Made by a program: the position numbers and the translations under genes. The notes beneath the pieces were generated by a model. It did not search any database. It had not been told where the DNA came from and saw nothing but the letters and a program-made list of their open reading frames with translations. Below are positions 18,734 through 27,654 of a stretch of DNA of 64,000 bases, one piece after another (within the stretch, counting starts at the first letter, position 1; each line of letters begins with the position of its first letter). Source of the stretch: Trichomonas vaginalis G3 (lineage: Eukaryota; Parabasalia; Trichomonadida; Trichomonadidae); NCBI RefSeq assembly GCF_026262505.1, contig NC_067204.1, positions 22,351,300 through 22,415,299 on the forward strand, given 5' to 3'.

Positions 18734-19096
18734 CTAATGTCCACCTAGTCTCTTACGTTTCCTGTTGAGTTCCATATCATTCTTTAACTGGAGCTCATAC
18801 ATTCTGTTTCTCCTCTGGTAGAAAACATATTCTGGGTCAACTCCTGTGTTCGCGTCATCTGCATAAAGTTGTTTATATCCCACTTCAGGGTTTGTATAAA
18901 ACTCTTTCCATCTCATATTTGCATACCATGGTGGCAAACCTAACGCAGCGTCATTTGACATGGCAGTTTGCATTTGTACATCTGTTGGCACTTGACCATA
19001 GTTTGCCATTGCAGTTTGTATTCTAACTTCATTTGGAATATTCTCTGGGTTTGGTTGTCCAGGTTGCTGTGCATTCGCTAAGTTCTGTGCGTCCAT
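18734..19096 (-). CDS. Conserved small virion-like protein, 120 residues
   Basis: Gln/Pro/Asn-rich start (MDAQNLANAQQPGQPNPEN), an internal repeat (EVRIQTAMANYG, DVQMQTAMSNDA), LPPWYANMRWKEFYTN, and a basic C-terminus RKRKRLGGH that could act as a nuclear or DNA-binding signal. It is identical but for one residue to the copy at 27036-27398. Starts after ttttatctaatattaa. Not recognised beyond this element class. Confidence 0.6.
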   Translation of the reverse strand: MDAQNLANAQQPGQPNPENIPNEVRIQTAMANYGQVPTDVQMQTAMSNDAALGLPPWYANMRWKEFYTNPEVGYKQLYADDANTGVDPEYVFYQRRNRMYELQLKNDMELNRKRKRLGGH

Positions 19097-19119
19097 TTAA
19101 TATTAGATAAAAATATCTC

Positions 19120-19251
19120 TTACGAGTACATATACTGAACATTTGCAGGCATTGGTTCATCTTCATATTCTCTGTACTTTTCTGCCACGTCAAATAAATA
19201 AATGACACAATGGAAAAAACCTAAAACAAGTAGTCCTATTTCAAACCACAT
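19120..19251 (-). CDS. Single-span membrane protein, 43 residues
   Basis: MWFEIGLLVLGFFHCVIYLF is one clear membrane segment, followed by an acidic tail ending MYS. Copies are at 26881-27012 and 52298-52428. In element B its ATG lies inside the end of the methyltransferase gene. Function unknown. Confidence 0.55.
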   Translation of the reverse strand: MWFEIGLLVLGFFHCVIYLFDVAEKYREYEDEPMPANVQYMYS

Positions 19252-19316
19252 TTACTTACTAGTAAAATTTCTTTGTTATGACTTCTTCGTAAAGACTTTG
19301 TTAAGACTTCTTCGTA

Positions 19317-19411
19317 AATGAGTGTAAATGACCCAAAAATATATTTTAGGGTAGAAGGGTATATCTACCCTCTTTTCTACCCTCTTTTCTACCCTCTTGA
19401 ATTTTCATGAA
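19317..19411 (+). repeat. TACCC dyad repeat, copy 5
   Basis: Extended copy: gagtgtaaatgaccc, AAATATATTTTAGGGTAG, core GGGTATATCTACCC, then CTACCC units and cttgaattttcatgaa. Forms a long inverted repeat of about 90 bp with copy 6. Confidence 0.8.
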
Positions 19412-19605
19412 TTTCTTCGTAAAGACTTTGTTAAGACTTCTTCGTAAAGACTTTGTTGAGATTTCATCGTAAAGACTTTGTTAAGACTTCTTCGTAAAGA
19501 CTTTGTTGAGATTTCATCGTAAAGACTTTGTTGAGATTTCATCGTAAAGACTTTGTTGAGATTTCTTCGTAAATGACCCTAGTAGTATATTTTTGGTGTA
19601 AATTT

Positions 19606-19700
19606 CATGAAAATTCAAGAGGGTAGAAAAGAGGGTAGAAAAGAGGGTAGATATACCCTTCTACCCTAAAATATATTTTTGGGTCATTTACACTCATGAA
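19606..19700 (-). repeat. TACCC dyad repeat, copy 6
   Basis: Inverted partner of copy 5, matching across about 90 bp including the outer gagtgtaaatgaccc flank. The two enclose about 190 bp of the 25-bp minisatellite. Confidence 0.8.
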
Positions 19701-20073
19701 CTTTCTTGTCTATGTTTTGTTAAGATTTCTTCGTAAAGACTTTGTTGAGATTTCTTCATAAATGTTTTGTCAAGACTTCTTCATAAAGACTTTGTCAAGA
19801 TTTTCGTAAATGTTTTGTCAAGACTTCTTCATAAAGACTTTGTCAAGACTTCTTCGTAAAGACTTTGTCAAGACTTCTTCGTAAATGTTTTGTCAAGATT
19901 TCTTCGTAAATGTTTTGTTAAGACTTCTTCGTAAATGTTTTGTTAAGACTTCTTCGTAAATATTTTGTCAAGACTTCTTCATAAAGACTTTGTCAAGACT
20001 TCTTCGTAAATGTTTTGTTAAGACTTCTTCGTAAAGACTTTGTTAAGACTTCTTCATAAATGTTTTGTCAAGA

Positions 20074-20133
20074 CTTCATTTATACTCATTCATCCTCAGG
20101 GCTAGAAGGCACGAAGTGCCTGGAAGCCCCACT
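20074..20133 (-). repeat. Right terminal inverted repeat of element A
   Basis: Read from the outside: AGTGGGGCTTCCAGGCAC, ttc, GTGCCttctAGCCCT, then AGTATAAATGAAG. It matches both ends of element B. The outermost 34 bases can fold into two nested stems. Confidence 0.8.
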
Positions 20134-20136
20134 CCC

Positions 20137-20161
20137 TTTTTTTTTTTTTTTTTTTTTTTTT
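20137..20161 (+). repeat. Poly-T run (25 T) just outside the Polinton end
   Basis: Separated from the terminal repeat only by CCC. A run of 33 T is found in the same place beside the right end of element B. Confidence 0.8.
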
Positions 20162-21304
20162 CATTTTTACCGAAAGGTAGGTCCACAAGCATATCATGTG
20201 ATTGATCTGCAGTGCAAAGAGGTATATTTGATCAAATATAATTTGGGCCTCAGGTGGTTTCGCTTGCCCTTCGGGCAAGCACGCCACCTTCGGCCAAATT
20301 AAATTATTTTTTTGAAAAATTGAATTATTCACTATTTAGTTGGCGCAAAGCTCCAACCAAATAATGAAGAATACTACTATTTGCTTACTTAAAATATGAT
20401 TAAAATTTCTGAACGAAAACTATCAAAATTAAGTCATAAAAAATACAAATATAGGATGCTAATTTACTGTAAATTCATAATGTAAAAGTGTGGGTGTTGT
20501 CCTCTATATATATACCGTCTTAATTCTATCGGCGCTTTGCGCCGATAGAATTGACTGACAAGGCTGTCATGCACCAGTGTGTTATAACAGATCGATTTAT
20601 AGTGAAATTTAATAAAATAATTATTAAATTAAATTTGATATTCAGAGACGGCGCTACGCGCCTTTTAGCATTCTGGGCACTTACGTGCCCAGAATGCAAG
20701 CTTGAGAAATTTGAAACTTCGTTTCAAATTTCTGCCTTGCAAATATGCAAAAAGAAAGTCAAGAAAAAAAAATTTTTGAAATTGAGAATAAAAATAATAT
20801 CGTGATTTTTTGTGATATATGGAATTTTTAGAAGATTTTAGAGATTGAATTCTCAATTTATAAAAATTTTTAAATTGAGAGGAATTTTAATGATATTATT
20901 TTATTTGATGTTTGGATTTTTTAGATGATTTTAGAGATGTCAGTCTCAATTTAAAAAATTTACAAAAAATGATCGTAAAATAATCGTTTATGTTCAAATC
21001 CTTTTCATTTCGGGAAATTGAAGTTAAATATCAAAGTGATGGTCTATGCATATGTTAAATCAAATCATTAAAAAGCGTTTTGATGATTTTTCTAACCGCA
21101 AATTGTCACTTTTTGATGTTTTAAAATTATTATATATTCTATATGCACATAAGATATAAATTAATATTAAAATATCAAAATCGATTTTTGAGAGAATCAA
21201 ATTTATCGCATCTCATCGTTGTTGCGAATTAATATTTTATTTGCAATGTATATATGATCATAATTGGGGCGGCGACAAATTTGCCCAGCCAGTAAAGTAT
21301 TCAA
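20162..21304. other. Host spacer with a series of perfect hairpins, no gene
   Basis: AT-rich spacer with no credible gene. Palindromes: 20223-20240 (18 bp without loop), 20262-20280 (8-bp arms, ttc loop, nested in a wider one), 20522-20552 (14-bp arms, ttt loop), 20668-20697 (13-bp arms) and 20706-20732 (12-bp arms). Stems are GC-richer than the surroundings and loops are often three bases. Confidence 0.7.
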
Positions 21305-21815
21305 TTTTTTTTTGCATTTTTTTTAAAGCTTCTTAACTTAAATCATGGAATGTCTCAAAGACAAAAGTAGCATACAGCATGTAAAGCTAAAGAAAGATAA
21401 TCATAATTAATACCTTAATTTTTAATATTACGCATTTTTAGGTGCAAAATTTAAAAACATTCTAATACAATAGAGCAGCTTCCAAAAGTAGCATACAGCA
21501 TGTAAAGCTAAAGAAAGATAATCATAATTAATACCTTAATTTTTAATATTACGCATTTTTAGGTGCAAAATTTAAAAACATTCTAATACAATAGAGCAGT
21601 TTCCAAAAGTAGCATACAGCATGCAAAGCTAAAGAAAGATAATCATAATTAATACCTTTAAAGTTTAAAATCTTGATTTTTTTTAAAATCAAATATTTAT
21701 AACTTTAATACATACAGCTTAAACCTTATACTTGTTTTCTCTTGTGAGAAAGCAATCTTACAAAGCTAACAATCCTAAAAAATAAAGAATTAAAATTTAA
21801 TAATTTAATCTAACA
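21305..21815 (+). repeat. Left terminal inverted repeat of the MULE
   Basis: Starts at the T-run before gcattttttttaaagctt and includes aacttaaatcatggaa and agtagcatacagcatg; the inner part includes cttgttttctcttgtgag. Longer than the right repeat because of 121-bp tandem units inside it. Confidence 0.75.
21362..21660 (+). repeat. 121-bp tandem repeat inside the left MULE end (2.5 units)
   Basis: caaaagtagcatacagcatg begins units at 21362, 21483 and 21604. The first two are near identical; the third is cut at the inner repeat. The right end has one copy of the unit start only. Confidence 0.9.
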
Positions 21816-21984
21816 AAATTTCTCTCTTTATCCTTTTGCACTCTTTATATGCAACTCAAATCCATCATATAATATTCCTATAATACTCTTGCCTCAAACA
21901 ATGACGAACAAACTGCTATTCTCATTTAATTACAGACCAAATCTATTCAAATTTCTGAATTTTTAATTTTCATTTCAATTTCAA

Positions 21985-23433
21985 ATGGAATTAGAAGAAG
22001 AAACTATCTTTACTGTTATGGATCTTTGTAAATTTGGAGTTAAACAAGAAATACAAGCACAGTATGGATATGGTGAACGTGTCAGGAAAGAAAGATCTCA
22101 GATTTCATTCCACTGCAAATATCCAAAATGTCCTGCACATTTTAATGTTGCAATCTTGGATCAAAATAAATACAAACTAATCAAAATAGTTGAAGAACAT
22201 GATCATTCCGCCCCAAATGACAAAAGTCAATATTCGTCTGTCTTTTATCGCAAATATTTAGAACATTACTTCCAAACAGATGACAATCAAAGAGCGATAG
22301 CACAGCTAAATGCATTCAAAGATCTTGAAATTCCTCTTACAGGTCCGTCCATTCCAGAGATGTACGCTCAAAAACCACGTGCAATCAAACGATTTGCAGA
22401 GAGAATACATGCTCTTCAAACTAGATATTCTCCTGACGATGTTGTGTCATTGCAAATCTTTGTTCAGACAGTACAAGAAGAATCTCCAGATGATCTCATT
22501 GCATTTGAAGTCTCAGACAATAATATGTGTTTCTATTACGCGCCTTTTGAAGGCAAAGCTTATGCGCATAGTATCAAGACATTTCATATAGACAGCACCT
22601 ATAAATTGTTGCGATCAAACATTCCATTGTATGCATTTACTGGCAAAATCAAAGATTTTCACATTTTCCCTTTTTTATATTTCTTTTGTCAACCAGACAC
22701 TTATCAAAACATTCAAGTTTGCGTGTGCGCCTATCTCAGATGGGTAACAATTGAGCCAGAATACATTAGCATGGACTGTGCTCCACAGATAGCTCAAGCA
22801 ATAGAAGAAAGCATTCCACAAGCTCAAATACTTTGGTGCGGAGTACATGTTCTTCGTGCAATTCTTCGCAAATCAAATAAGTTTTCTTCTCAAGAAAAAT
22901 TTGAACAATTCTATAATTTGATGAAGGATTTAGTCTTCAAATTAGATGCAGAACATGAGGAAGAAGCAAATGCTGCCTATGATCAAGTTCTGGAGTTGCT
23001 CGACACAGATCCAACAGCATCTCAATACTTTAACAGACAATGGCGTTACAACATATCAAGATGGATTGCTCGTGACAGGCGTGAAGGCGACGCAACTAAC
23101 AATATTGCCGAAGCTCATTTTAGAACACTCAAACATGACTATTTTCCTGATCGAAAAAATCTCAGAATTGATGATGTTATTATAGAAATTTATACAAAAG
23201 TGATACCATCTTTCGTTATCAAACTCAAAATTGATCAAAATCCAGCAGATGACCGTGTCATTAGGATCATGGAAAAAGCAACTAACGCAGAAATTGATGT
23301 AAAAAGACAAAGAAAAATCGAGAGTATTTCAATGCTCAATAGATTGCTCAATGCTGTTAGTGATGACTCAATAGATCCCACTAAAATATATCCTACCTTG
23401 AAAGTATTATTACAAAGAACTCATTTTATTTAA
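21985..23433 (+). CDS. MULE transposase
   Basis: 482 residues. An N-terminal zinc-binding region (C44, C49, H72, H74) resembles the FLYWCH/WRKY-GCM1 fold used by MULEs to bind terminal repeats. The DDE catalytic core is visible: D203 in FHIDSTYK, D264 in YISMDCAP with the MULE-typical C285-x2-H288 (WCGVH), and E376 in NNIAEAHFRTLKH. The start is preceded by ttcatttcaatttcaa, a TCA-type initiator as used by T. vaginalis genes. The stop lies only about 12 bp before the right terminal repeat. No break is seen. Confidence 0.85.
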   Translation: MELEEETIFTVMDLCKFGVKQEIQAQYGYGERVRKERSQISFHCKYPKCPAHFNVAILDQNKYKLIKIVEEHDHSAPNDKSQYSSVFYRKYLEHYFQTDDNQRAIAQLNAFKDLEIPLTGPSIPEMYAQKPRAIKRFAERIHALQTRYSPDDVVSLQIFVQTVQEESPDDLIAFEVSDNNMCFYYAPFEGKAYAHSIKTFHIDSTYKLLRSNIPLYAFTGKIKDFHIFPFLYFFCQPDTYQNIQVCVCAYLRWVTIEPEYISMDCAPQIAQAIEESIPQAQILWCGVHVLRAILRKSNKFSSQEKFEQFYNLMKDLVFKLDAEHEEEANAAYDQVLELLDTDPTASQYFNRQWRYNISRWIARDRREGDATNNIAEAHFRTLKHDYFPDRKNLRIDDVIIEIYTKVIPSFVIKLKIDQNPADDRVIRIMEKATNAEIDVKRQRKIESISMLNRLLNAVSDDSIDPTKIYPTLKVLLQRTHFI

Positions 23434-23444
23434 TTTTGATTTTA

Positions 23445-23711
23445 ATTTTAGATTAAATTATTAAATTTTAATTCTTTATTTTTTAGGATTGTTAGCTTTG
23501 TAAGATTGCTTTCTCACAAGAGAAAACAAGTATAAGGTTTAAGCTGTATGTATTAAAGTTATAAATATTTGATTTTAAAAAAAATCAAGATTTTAAACTT
23601 TAAAGGTATTAATTATGATTATCTTTCTTTAGCTTTCATGCTGTATGCTACTTTTGTCTTTGAGAATTCCATGATTTAAGTTAAGAAGCTTTTTAAAAAA
23701 ATGCAAAAAAA
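23445..23711 (-). repeat. Right terminal inverted repeat of the MULE
   Basis: About 266 bp, reverse complement of the left repeat without its tandem expansion. Ends in atgcaaaaaaa. Confidence 0.75.
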
Positions 23712-24224
23712 TGTAATAAAATAAAAAATTTTAGTATCGATAATCTGAAATATGTTGTTTACTTAAGCCGCGAGCGAAGCGAGCGGCTTAGTTTCGTAAT
23801 TTCATACAATCTTTTTTCGAATTTGTTCTTTTTGTCAACCGCGAGCGAAGCGAGTGGCTTTTTATTTTTTAAAATTTTTTTCTTTCTTACTTTTTTCCCT
23901 TACTTACAAATTTGATAGTAACTTACCAAATCTCTCTATCATATAATAATAAATTAATCCATTTTTTGTTTCAAATCTAACACTTTACATTTCTGACATG
24001 TAAACCCGTCACTTTTCACTTCACCTCACTGGGCAAGTTTGTGCCCCCCTCATCATAATTATAGTTATCATATTAAAATTCAAAAATAATTTTTGAGTTT
24101 CAGCTCTCCCTAATTTCCCATATAAATATATGTTTATTTTATTAAAAATAGAATGTCCAATTATTGATAAAAATCGATCCGCTTTTCTACCGGTCAAGCT
24201 GTATATATATAGAACCCATCCATG

Positions 24225-24286
24225 TAAACCTCGATGTCACTTTTGCGGCTCGCTCCGCTCGGCCGCAAAAGTGACATCGAGGTTTA
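24225..24286. repeat. Perfect hairpin, 25-bp arms
   Basis: taaacctcgatgtcactttt begins the left arm; the loop is tcgctccgctcg. The arm contains the TGTCACTTTT word that recurs near element B ends and in front of the ankyrin gene. Confidence 0.85.
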
Positions 24287-24291
24287 TGTTG

Positions 24292-25329
24292 TGCATGAAA
24301 AATAGCGTGACTTCATTTTGACAAAAAGTGACGCTATTTATGATGTTTTGTCATTTATTGTCAGATTTATTAATGGATAATAATGCTGTAAATCAGATAT
24401 TAATTAAAATATTTAAGATTTATGTTCGAATTGAAAAGCAAAATGATATTTTTTTTAATTGAAAAACGTTATTATCTGATATTTTGAAGTTTTTAATATT
24501 TGTTAGTATCTTAAATTATTAAATGCATACGTTTTTTATGTTCTCAATTTTAAAAAAATTGTGAAGAATTTAGTTTTTTGGAGAGGATGTTTAATATTGT
24601 GAGTGAGAATGCAAGCAGGAGTTTGGTACTTTAAGGCTAGGTTGAGATAGATTTCCCATTATATTATCTGTGAATATATTGTTTGAAAATTCAAGATATA
24701 AAAAATATATTATCAAAAAATTATATATTTTTAAATACAATAGGTGGAAATATAGTACAATGAGATAGCAATGATATATTTTATAATGGGAGGTAATCTG
24801 AAGATAAGTAGCAAATTTTATGCGATTTTGATTGAGAGTTGGAGGGTGTGAGTACTATAGCATGTAATAGTATCTCACACCCTCCAATTCTTCCTATGGG
24901 GCCGAAAAATTTTTGGTGAAATGCGACGACATTTCACCAAAAATTTCGGCGCCATATAGAGAACTATAGTCTGCGAGGTACTGATTCTATCTATGTACCT
25001 CGCAGACCATAGTTCTCAGCCAAAATGGCTAATAATTTGAGAGTCTATATGATAATGTAAAAGTTAAAACATTCAAGTATTTAAGTATTTCTTTAAAATA
25101 TTAAGTTTTTTATTTTTTCAATAAAATTCTAATATCAAATATTTTTATTTAACGATTAATTTTATTTATATTTTTATAGTTTTTTTTTAAGAAAAAATAT
25201 TGTTAGGGTTTTATGGATTTTCAATTAATATACAAGATAATTCATGAATGTATATATTTCCAAGTTTTTAAGGATGCAACACTTTACATTTGTAAACTGT
25301 CAAAAATGAAGTCACGCTATTTTTCATGC
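24292..25329. repeat. Distant inverted repeat, about 32 bp, 1.04 kb apart
   Basis: tgcatgaaaaatagcgtgac at 24292-24323 and its reverse complement at 25298-25329, with one base difference in an A-run. Could be the ends of a small non-autonomous DNA element; no target duplication recognised. Confidence 0.4.
24841..25017. repeat. Cluster of three long hairpins
   Basis: 24841-24885 (GGAGGGTGTGAG arm), 24901-24950 (arms of 21-23 bp from gccgaaaaatttttggtg) and 24959-25017 (23-bp arms from gagaactatagtctgcgag, one mismatch). Each is nearly perfect and they are only 8-15 bp apart. Confidence 0.85.
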
Positions 25330-25765
25330 ATTACAGTTTACATGATGGAAAATTAAATTATTTATCCATTGTCAAAACATCTTTAAACATATAGCTTTTA
25401 GTATTGATTAGACATACAAAACTAGTTTCTATACGCATTTCAGTAAATATGATTGTGTTAATGAAATCGATCTGTAGTATTGTTTATGGTTTATCAATAC
25501 CGACATAATAAGTTGTAGTTGAAAAGATATTACATAGATAAGTGATATAGGATACTAAATCTTGAGAAACTCAATTCAGGATTTAAAGATTAATAATGAT
25601 TAACCATACACAACAATTACAGATAGAGGAAAGCCATTAACAATCATAAAAATTATGAAATACAAGAATAATATCCTGATATATTGACTGGAAATATATA
25701 TTTTAGAGATCATCAAATTATTAAATATTCTTTTTCAAGAAAGCATATAAGAAGCAAAAAAAGGT

Positions 25766-25836
25766 AGTGGGGCTTCCAGGCGCGTTGCGCCCTCTAGCCC
25801 CGAAGATGTTTAGTATAAATGAAGTTTTTATTCGGA
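25766..25836 (+). repeat. Left terminal inverted repeat of element B
   Basis: AGTGGGGCTTCCAGGCGC, gtt, GCGCCctctAGCCCC, then gtttagtataaatgaag and tttttattcgg. Matches the right end at 53392-53461 in reverse complement except for the paired stem changes and the short stretch next to the hairpin. Confidence 0.85.
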
Positions 25837-25867
25837 GGGCTTCCAGGCGCGTTGCGCCCTCTAGCCC
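25837..25867 (+). repeat. Second copy of the terminal hairpin motif, inside the left end
   Basis: GGGCTTCCAGGCGC, gtt, GCGCCctctAGCCC, 71 bp inside the true end. It suggests an older or nested terminus. Confidence 0.8.
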
Positions 25868-26077
25868 ATAAGAAATTTTGCCCAAGACCCAAGAGGAGGA
25901 CCGAACCCCAGCCGACCAGCCGGTGACAAAACCAAAACCGTTGTTATTTACATCATATTAATGGTGTCACTTTTTAAATATCACTTTTTGTGTCACTTTT
26001 CATAAATTATATATGTTTTCATGTTTGTCACTTTTCTATCACTTTTCGGGTAAAAACATTTTTATTATTATATATAA
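25868..26077 (+). promoter_or_regulatory. Subterminal region with five TCACTTTT words
   Basis: Between the terminal repeat and the methyltransferase, TCACTTTT occurs five times at about 25967-26046. The right end has similar words in reverse at 53259-53325. TCA followed by pyrimidine and T resembles the T. vaginalis initiator, so this could be the promoter of the end genes or a binding array. Confidence 0.4.
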
Positions 26078-26896
26078 ATGAATTTTACAAAACCGCCGTT
26101 ACCGTTCTTTGGAAATAAGAGTAGATGTAAAGATATTATATTGAGAGAACTTAAGAAACTACCGAATGGTCTAACATTTGTAGATTTGTTCGGTGGAAGT
26201 TTCTATATATCCCATTTATGTCATACCGTATTTCCTGACTCAAAGATTATATGCAATGATTTCGACAACTATATGGACCGTCTCAAACATATACCAGACA
26301 CAAACAATATATTGAAAGAGTTAAAAGAAAAGATACCTATAGGTAAGATGGAACGTATACCATTAGATAAGAAAAATATTGTGAGAGAGGTTTTGAAAAA
26401 AGCAGAATATATAGACTGGGATAGTATATCTGCTAGACTATTATATAGTGGTGCTATAAGAGTTCATGACATTGAAACACTTATGTCAAAAGTTTTATAT
26501 CTTAACTATACAAATGTTTTCAAAGAGGACATAGAAAAATATATTGAGGGTATAGAGTTTGTGAGATGTCATTGGACAGAGTTGTATGAAAAATATAAAG
26601 ACAAGGAAAATGTTTTCTTTATAGTGGACCCGCCGTTCTATAACACATGGGATTTTCAATACCAAGTAGACTGGACTTTGAGAGGCTCTTTAGAAACTTT
26701 AGACGTTATACATAACCATCCATGCTTTTACTTTACATCCGATAAAAGTGGTTTGGAAACCGTTATGAGATGGTTAGAGGACATACATGACTATGAGTTT
26801 ATATATGACAAGATAGAATATGAGAGAGGTCCTATAAACCGGAGAAAGTGTCACAATAAAGAAATTTTATTAGTAAGTAAATGTGGTTTGAAATAG
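26078..26896 (+). CDS. DNA adenine-N6 methyltransferase (Dam/D12 class)
   Basis: 272 residues. Motif I is VDLFGGSFYI (about 35-44) for S-adenosylmethionine binding, and motif IV is DPPF (184-187), the catalytic DPPY-type tetrapeptide; the order is that of D12-class enzymes such as Dam and T4 Dam. N6-methyladenine is known to be abundant in T. vaginalis DNA. In an element the enzyme could mark or protect its own DNA. The frame looks whole. Its last 16 bases overlap the next gene. A mirror copy is at 52413-53231. Confidence 0.85.
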   Translation: MNFTKPPLPFFGNKSRCKDIILRELKKLPNGLTFVDLFGGSFYISHLCHTVFPDSKIICNDFDNYMDRLKHIPDTNNILKELKEKIPIGKMERIPLDKKNIVREVLKKAEYIDWDSISARLLYSGAIRVHDIETLMSKVLYLNYTNVFKEDIEKYIEGIEFVRCHWTELYEKYKDKENVFFIVDPPFYNTWDFQYQVDWTLRGSLETLDVIHNHPCFYFTSDKSGLETVMRWLEDIHDYEFIYDKIEYERGPINRRKCHNKEILLVSKCGLK

Positions 26897-27012
26897 GACT
26901 ACTTGTTTTAAGTTTTTTCCATTGTGTCATTTATTTATTTGACGTGGCAGAAAAGTACAGAGAATATGAAGATGAACCAATGCCTGCAAATGTTCAGCAT
27001 ATGTACTCGTAA
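26881..27012 (+). CDS. Single-span membrane protein, 43 residues (copy 2)
   Basis: Same protein as at 19120-19251 apart from one residue in the membrane segment and one near the end. The ATG lies inside the end of the methyltransferase frame, so the two genes overlap in different frames. Confidence 0.55.
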   Translation: MWFEIGLLVLSFFHCVIYLFDVAEKYREYEDEPMPANVQHMYS

Positions 27013-27035
27013 GAGATATTTTTATCTAATATTAA

Positions 27036-27398
27036 ATGGACGCACAGAACTTAGCGAATGCACAGCAACCTGGACAACCAAACCCAGAGAATATTCCAAA
27101 TGAAGTTAGAATACAAACTGCAATGGCAAACTATGGTCAAGTGCCAACAGATGTACAAATGCAAACTGCCATGTCAAATGACGCTGCGTTAGGTTTGCCA
27201 CCATGGTATGCAAATATGAGATGGAAAGAGTTTTATACAAACCCTGAAGTGGGATATAAACAACTTTATGCAGATGACGCGAACACAGGAGTTGACCCAG
27301 AATATGTTTTCTACCAGAGGAGAAACAGAATGTATGAGCTCCAGTTAAAGAATGCTATGGAACTCAACAGGAAACGTAAGAGACTAGGCGGACATTAG
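27036..27398 (+). CDS. Conserved small virion-like protein (copy 2)
   Basis: 120 residues, one residue different from the copy at 18734-19096. Preceded by ttttatctaatattaa. The frame looks whole. Confidence 0.6.
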   Translation: MDAQNLANAQQPGQPNPENIPNEVRIQTAMANYGQVPTDVQMQTAMSNDAALGLPPWYANMRWKEFYTNPEVGYKQLYADDANTGVDPEYVFYQRRNRMYELQLKNAMELNRKRKRLGGH

Positions 27399-27416
27399 AT
27401 TTTTACATATAGTAAA

Positions 27417-27650
27417 ATGGGTTTCTTCAGTAAGATAGGAAACTTCTTTCGAAATGTTGGAAGAGGTATATGGAATGGAATAAAATCTGTCGGAAGAGGA
27501 GTATGGAACGGTGTCAAAAATATTGGTAAAAGAGTAGGTCAGTTTGTTGGTATTATACCTAAAGACCCTGAACCAGAAGAACAAGCTCCTGTAATACAAC
27601 AGCCTGAACCTGCACCACAGTCAAGTTGGCAACCACAACCGGTATATTAA
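27417..27650 (+). CDS. Amphipathic cationic small protein (copy 2), 77 residues
   Basis: MGFFSKIGNFFRNVGRG then GIWNGIKSVGR and GVWNGVKNIGK. It differs from the 18474 copy at several positions while keeping the amphipathic pattern, and has a shorter proline-rich tail. Converges on the fibre-partner gene with 4 bp between stops. Confidence 0.55.
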   Translation: MGFFSKIGNFFRNVGRGIWNGIKSVGRGVWNGVKNIGKRVGQFVGIIPKDPEPEEQAPVIQQPEPAPQSSWQPQPVY

Positions 27651-27654
27651 AAAA

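Larger units (their letters stand above)
19270..20073. repeat. 25-bp minisatellite at the right end of element A
   Basis: Tandem units of cgtaaagactttgttaaga + cttctt, and the variant cgtaaatgttttgtcaaga + cttctt, period 25. The array is interrupted by an inverted pair of dyad repeats. It occupies the place where element B carries its methyltransferase module. No coding capacity. Confidence 0.85.
1..20133. mobile_element. Polinton/Maverick element A (right part; left end outside window)
   Basis: Large virus-like DNA element of the Polinton/Maverick class. Its parts are capsid genes, SF3 helicase, packaging ATPase, a piece of family B DNA polymerase, retroviral-type integrase and a fibre. The right terminal repeat ends at 20133 with the same subterminal motif as element B. 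It is broken: roughly ten genes carry one or more breaks and others look open. Shared modules are almost identical to those of element B right of the gap, so the insertion is probably young on an evolutionary scale. No adenovirus-type cysteine protease was recognised in the part that is visible. Confidence 0.9.
21305..23711 (+). mobile_element. MULE (Mutator-like) DNA transposon, looks complete
   Basis: About 2.4 kb with long terminal inverted repeats enclosing one open transposase gene. The outer 105 bp of the left repeat and its inner 155 bp match the right repeat in reverse complement; the left is interrupted by tandem repeats. I found no clear 9-bp target duplication. T. vaginalis is known to carry MULE families. 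The intact frame and strong repeat match suggest recent activity. Confidence 0.8.
23712..25765. other. Host spacer between MULE and element B, hairpin-rich, no gene
   Basis: AT-rich, no coding region accepted. Two related hairpins (23764-23790 and about 23836-23862) share gcgagcgaagcgag loops. A 25-bp-arm hairpin, a three-hairpin cluster and a distant inverted repeat are listed separately. The last 25 bases contain an A-run and ggt next to the Polinton end. Confidence 0.6.

Noticed and set aside
20137-20161. Poly-T as the tail of a LINE or SINE
   Set aside because: No reverse transcriptase, no RNA-gene-like head and no target duplication; the run abuts the Polinton end at both loci.
20060-20332. 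Frames across the poly-T run on both strands
   Set aside because: They read through the homopolymer and the terminal repeat; no coding character.
24130-24321. 63-codon frame
   Set aside because: It runs through the 25-bp hairpin and has no initiator or relative.
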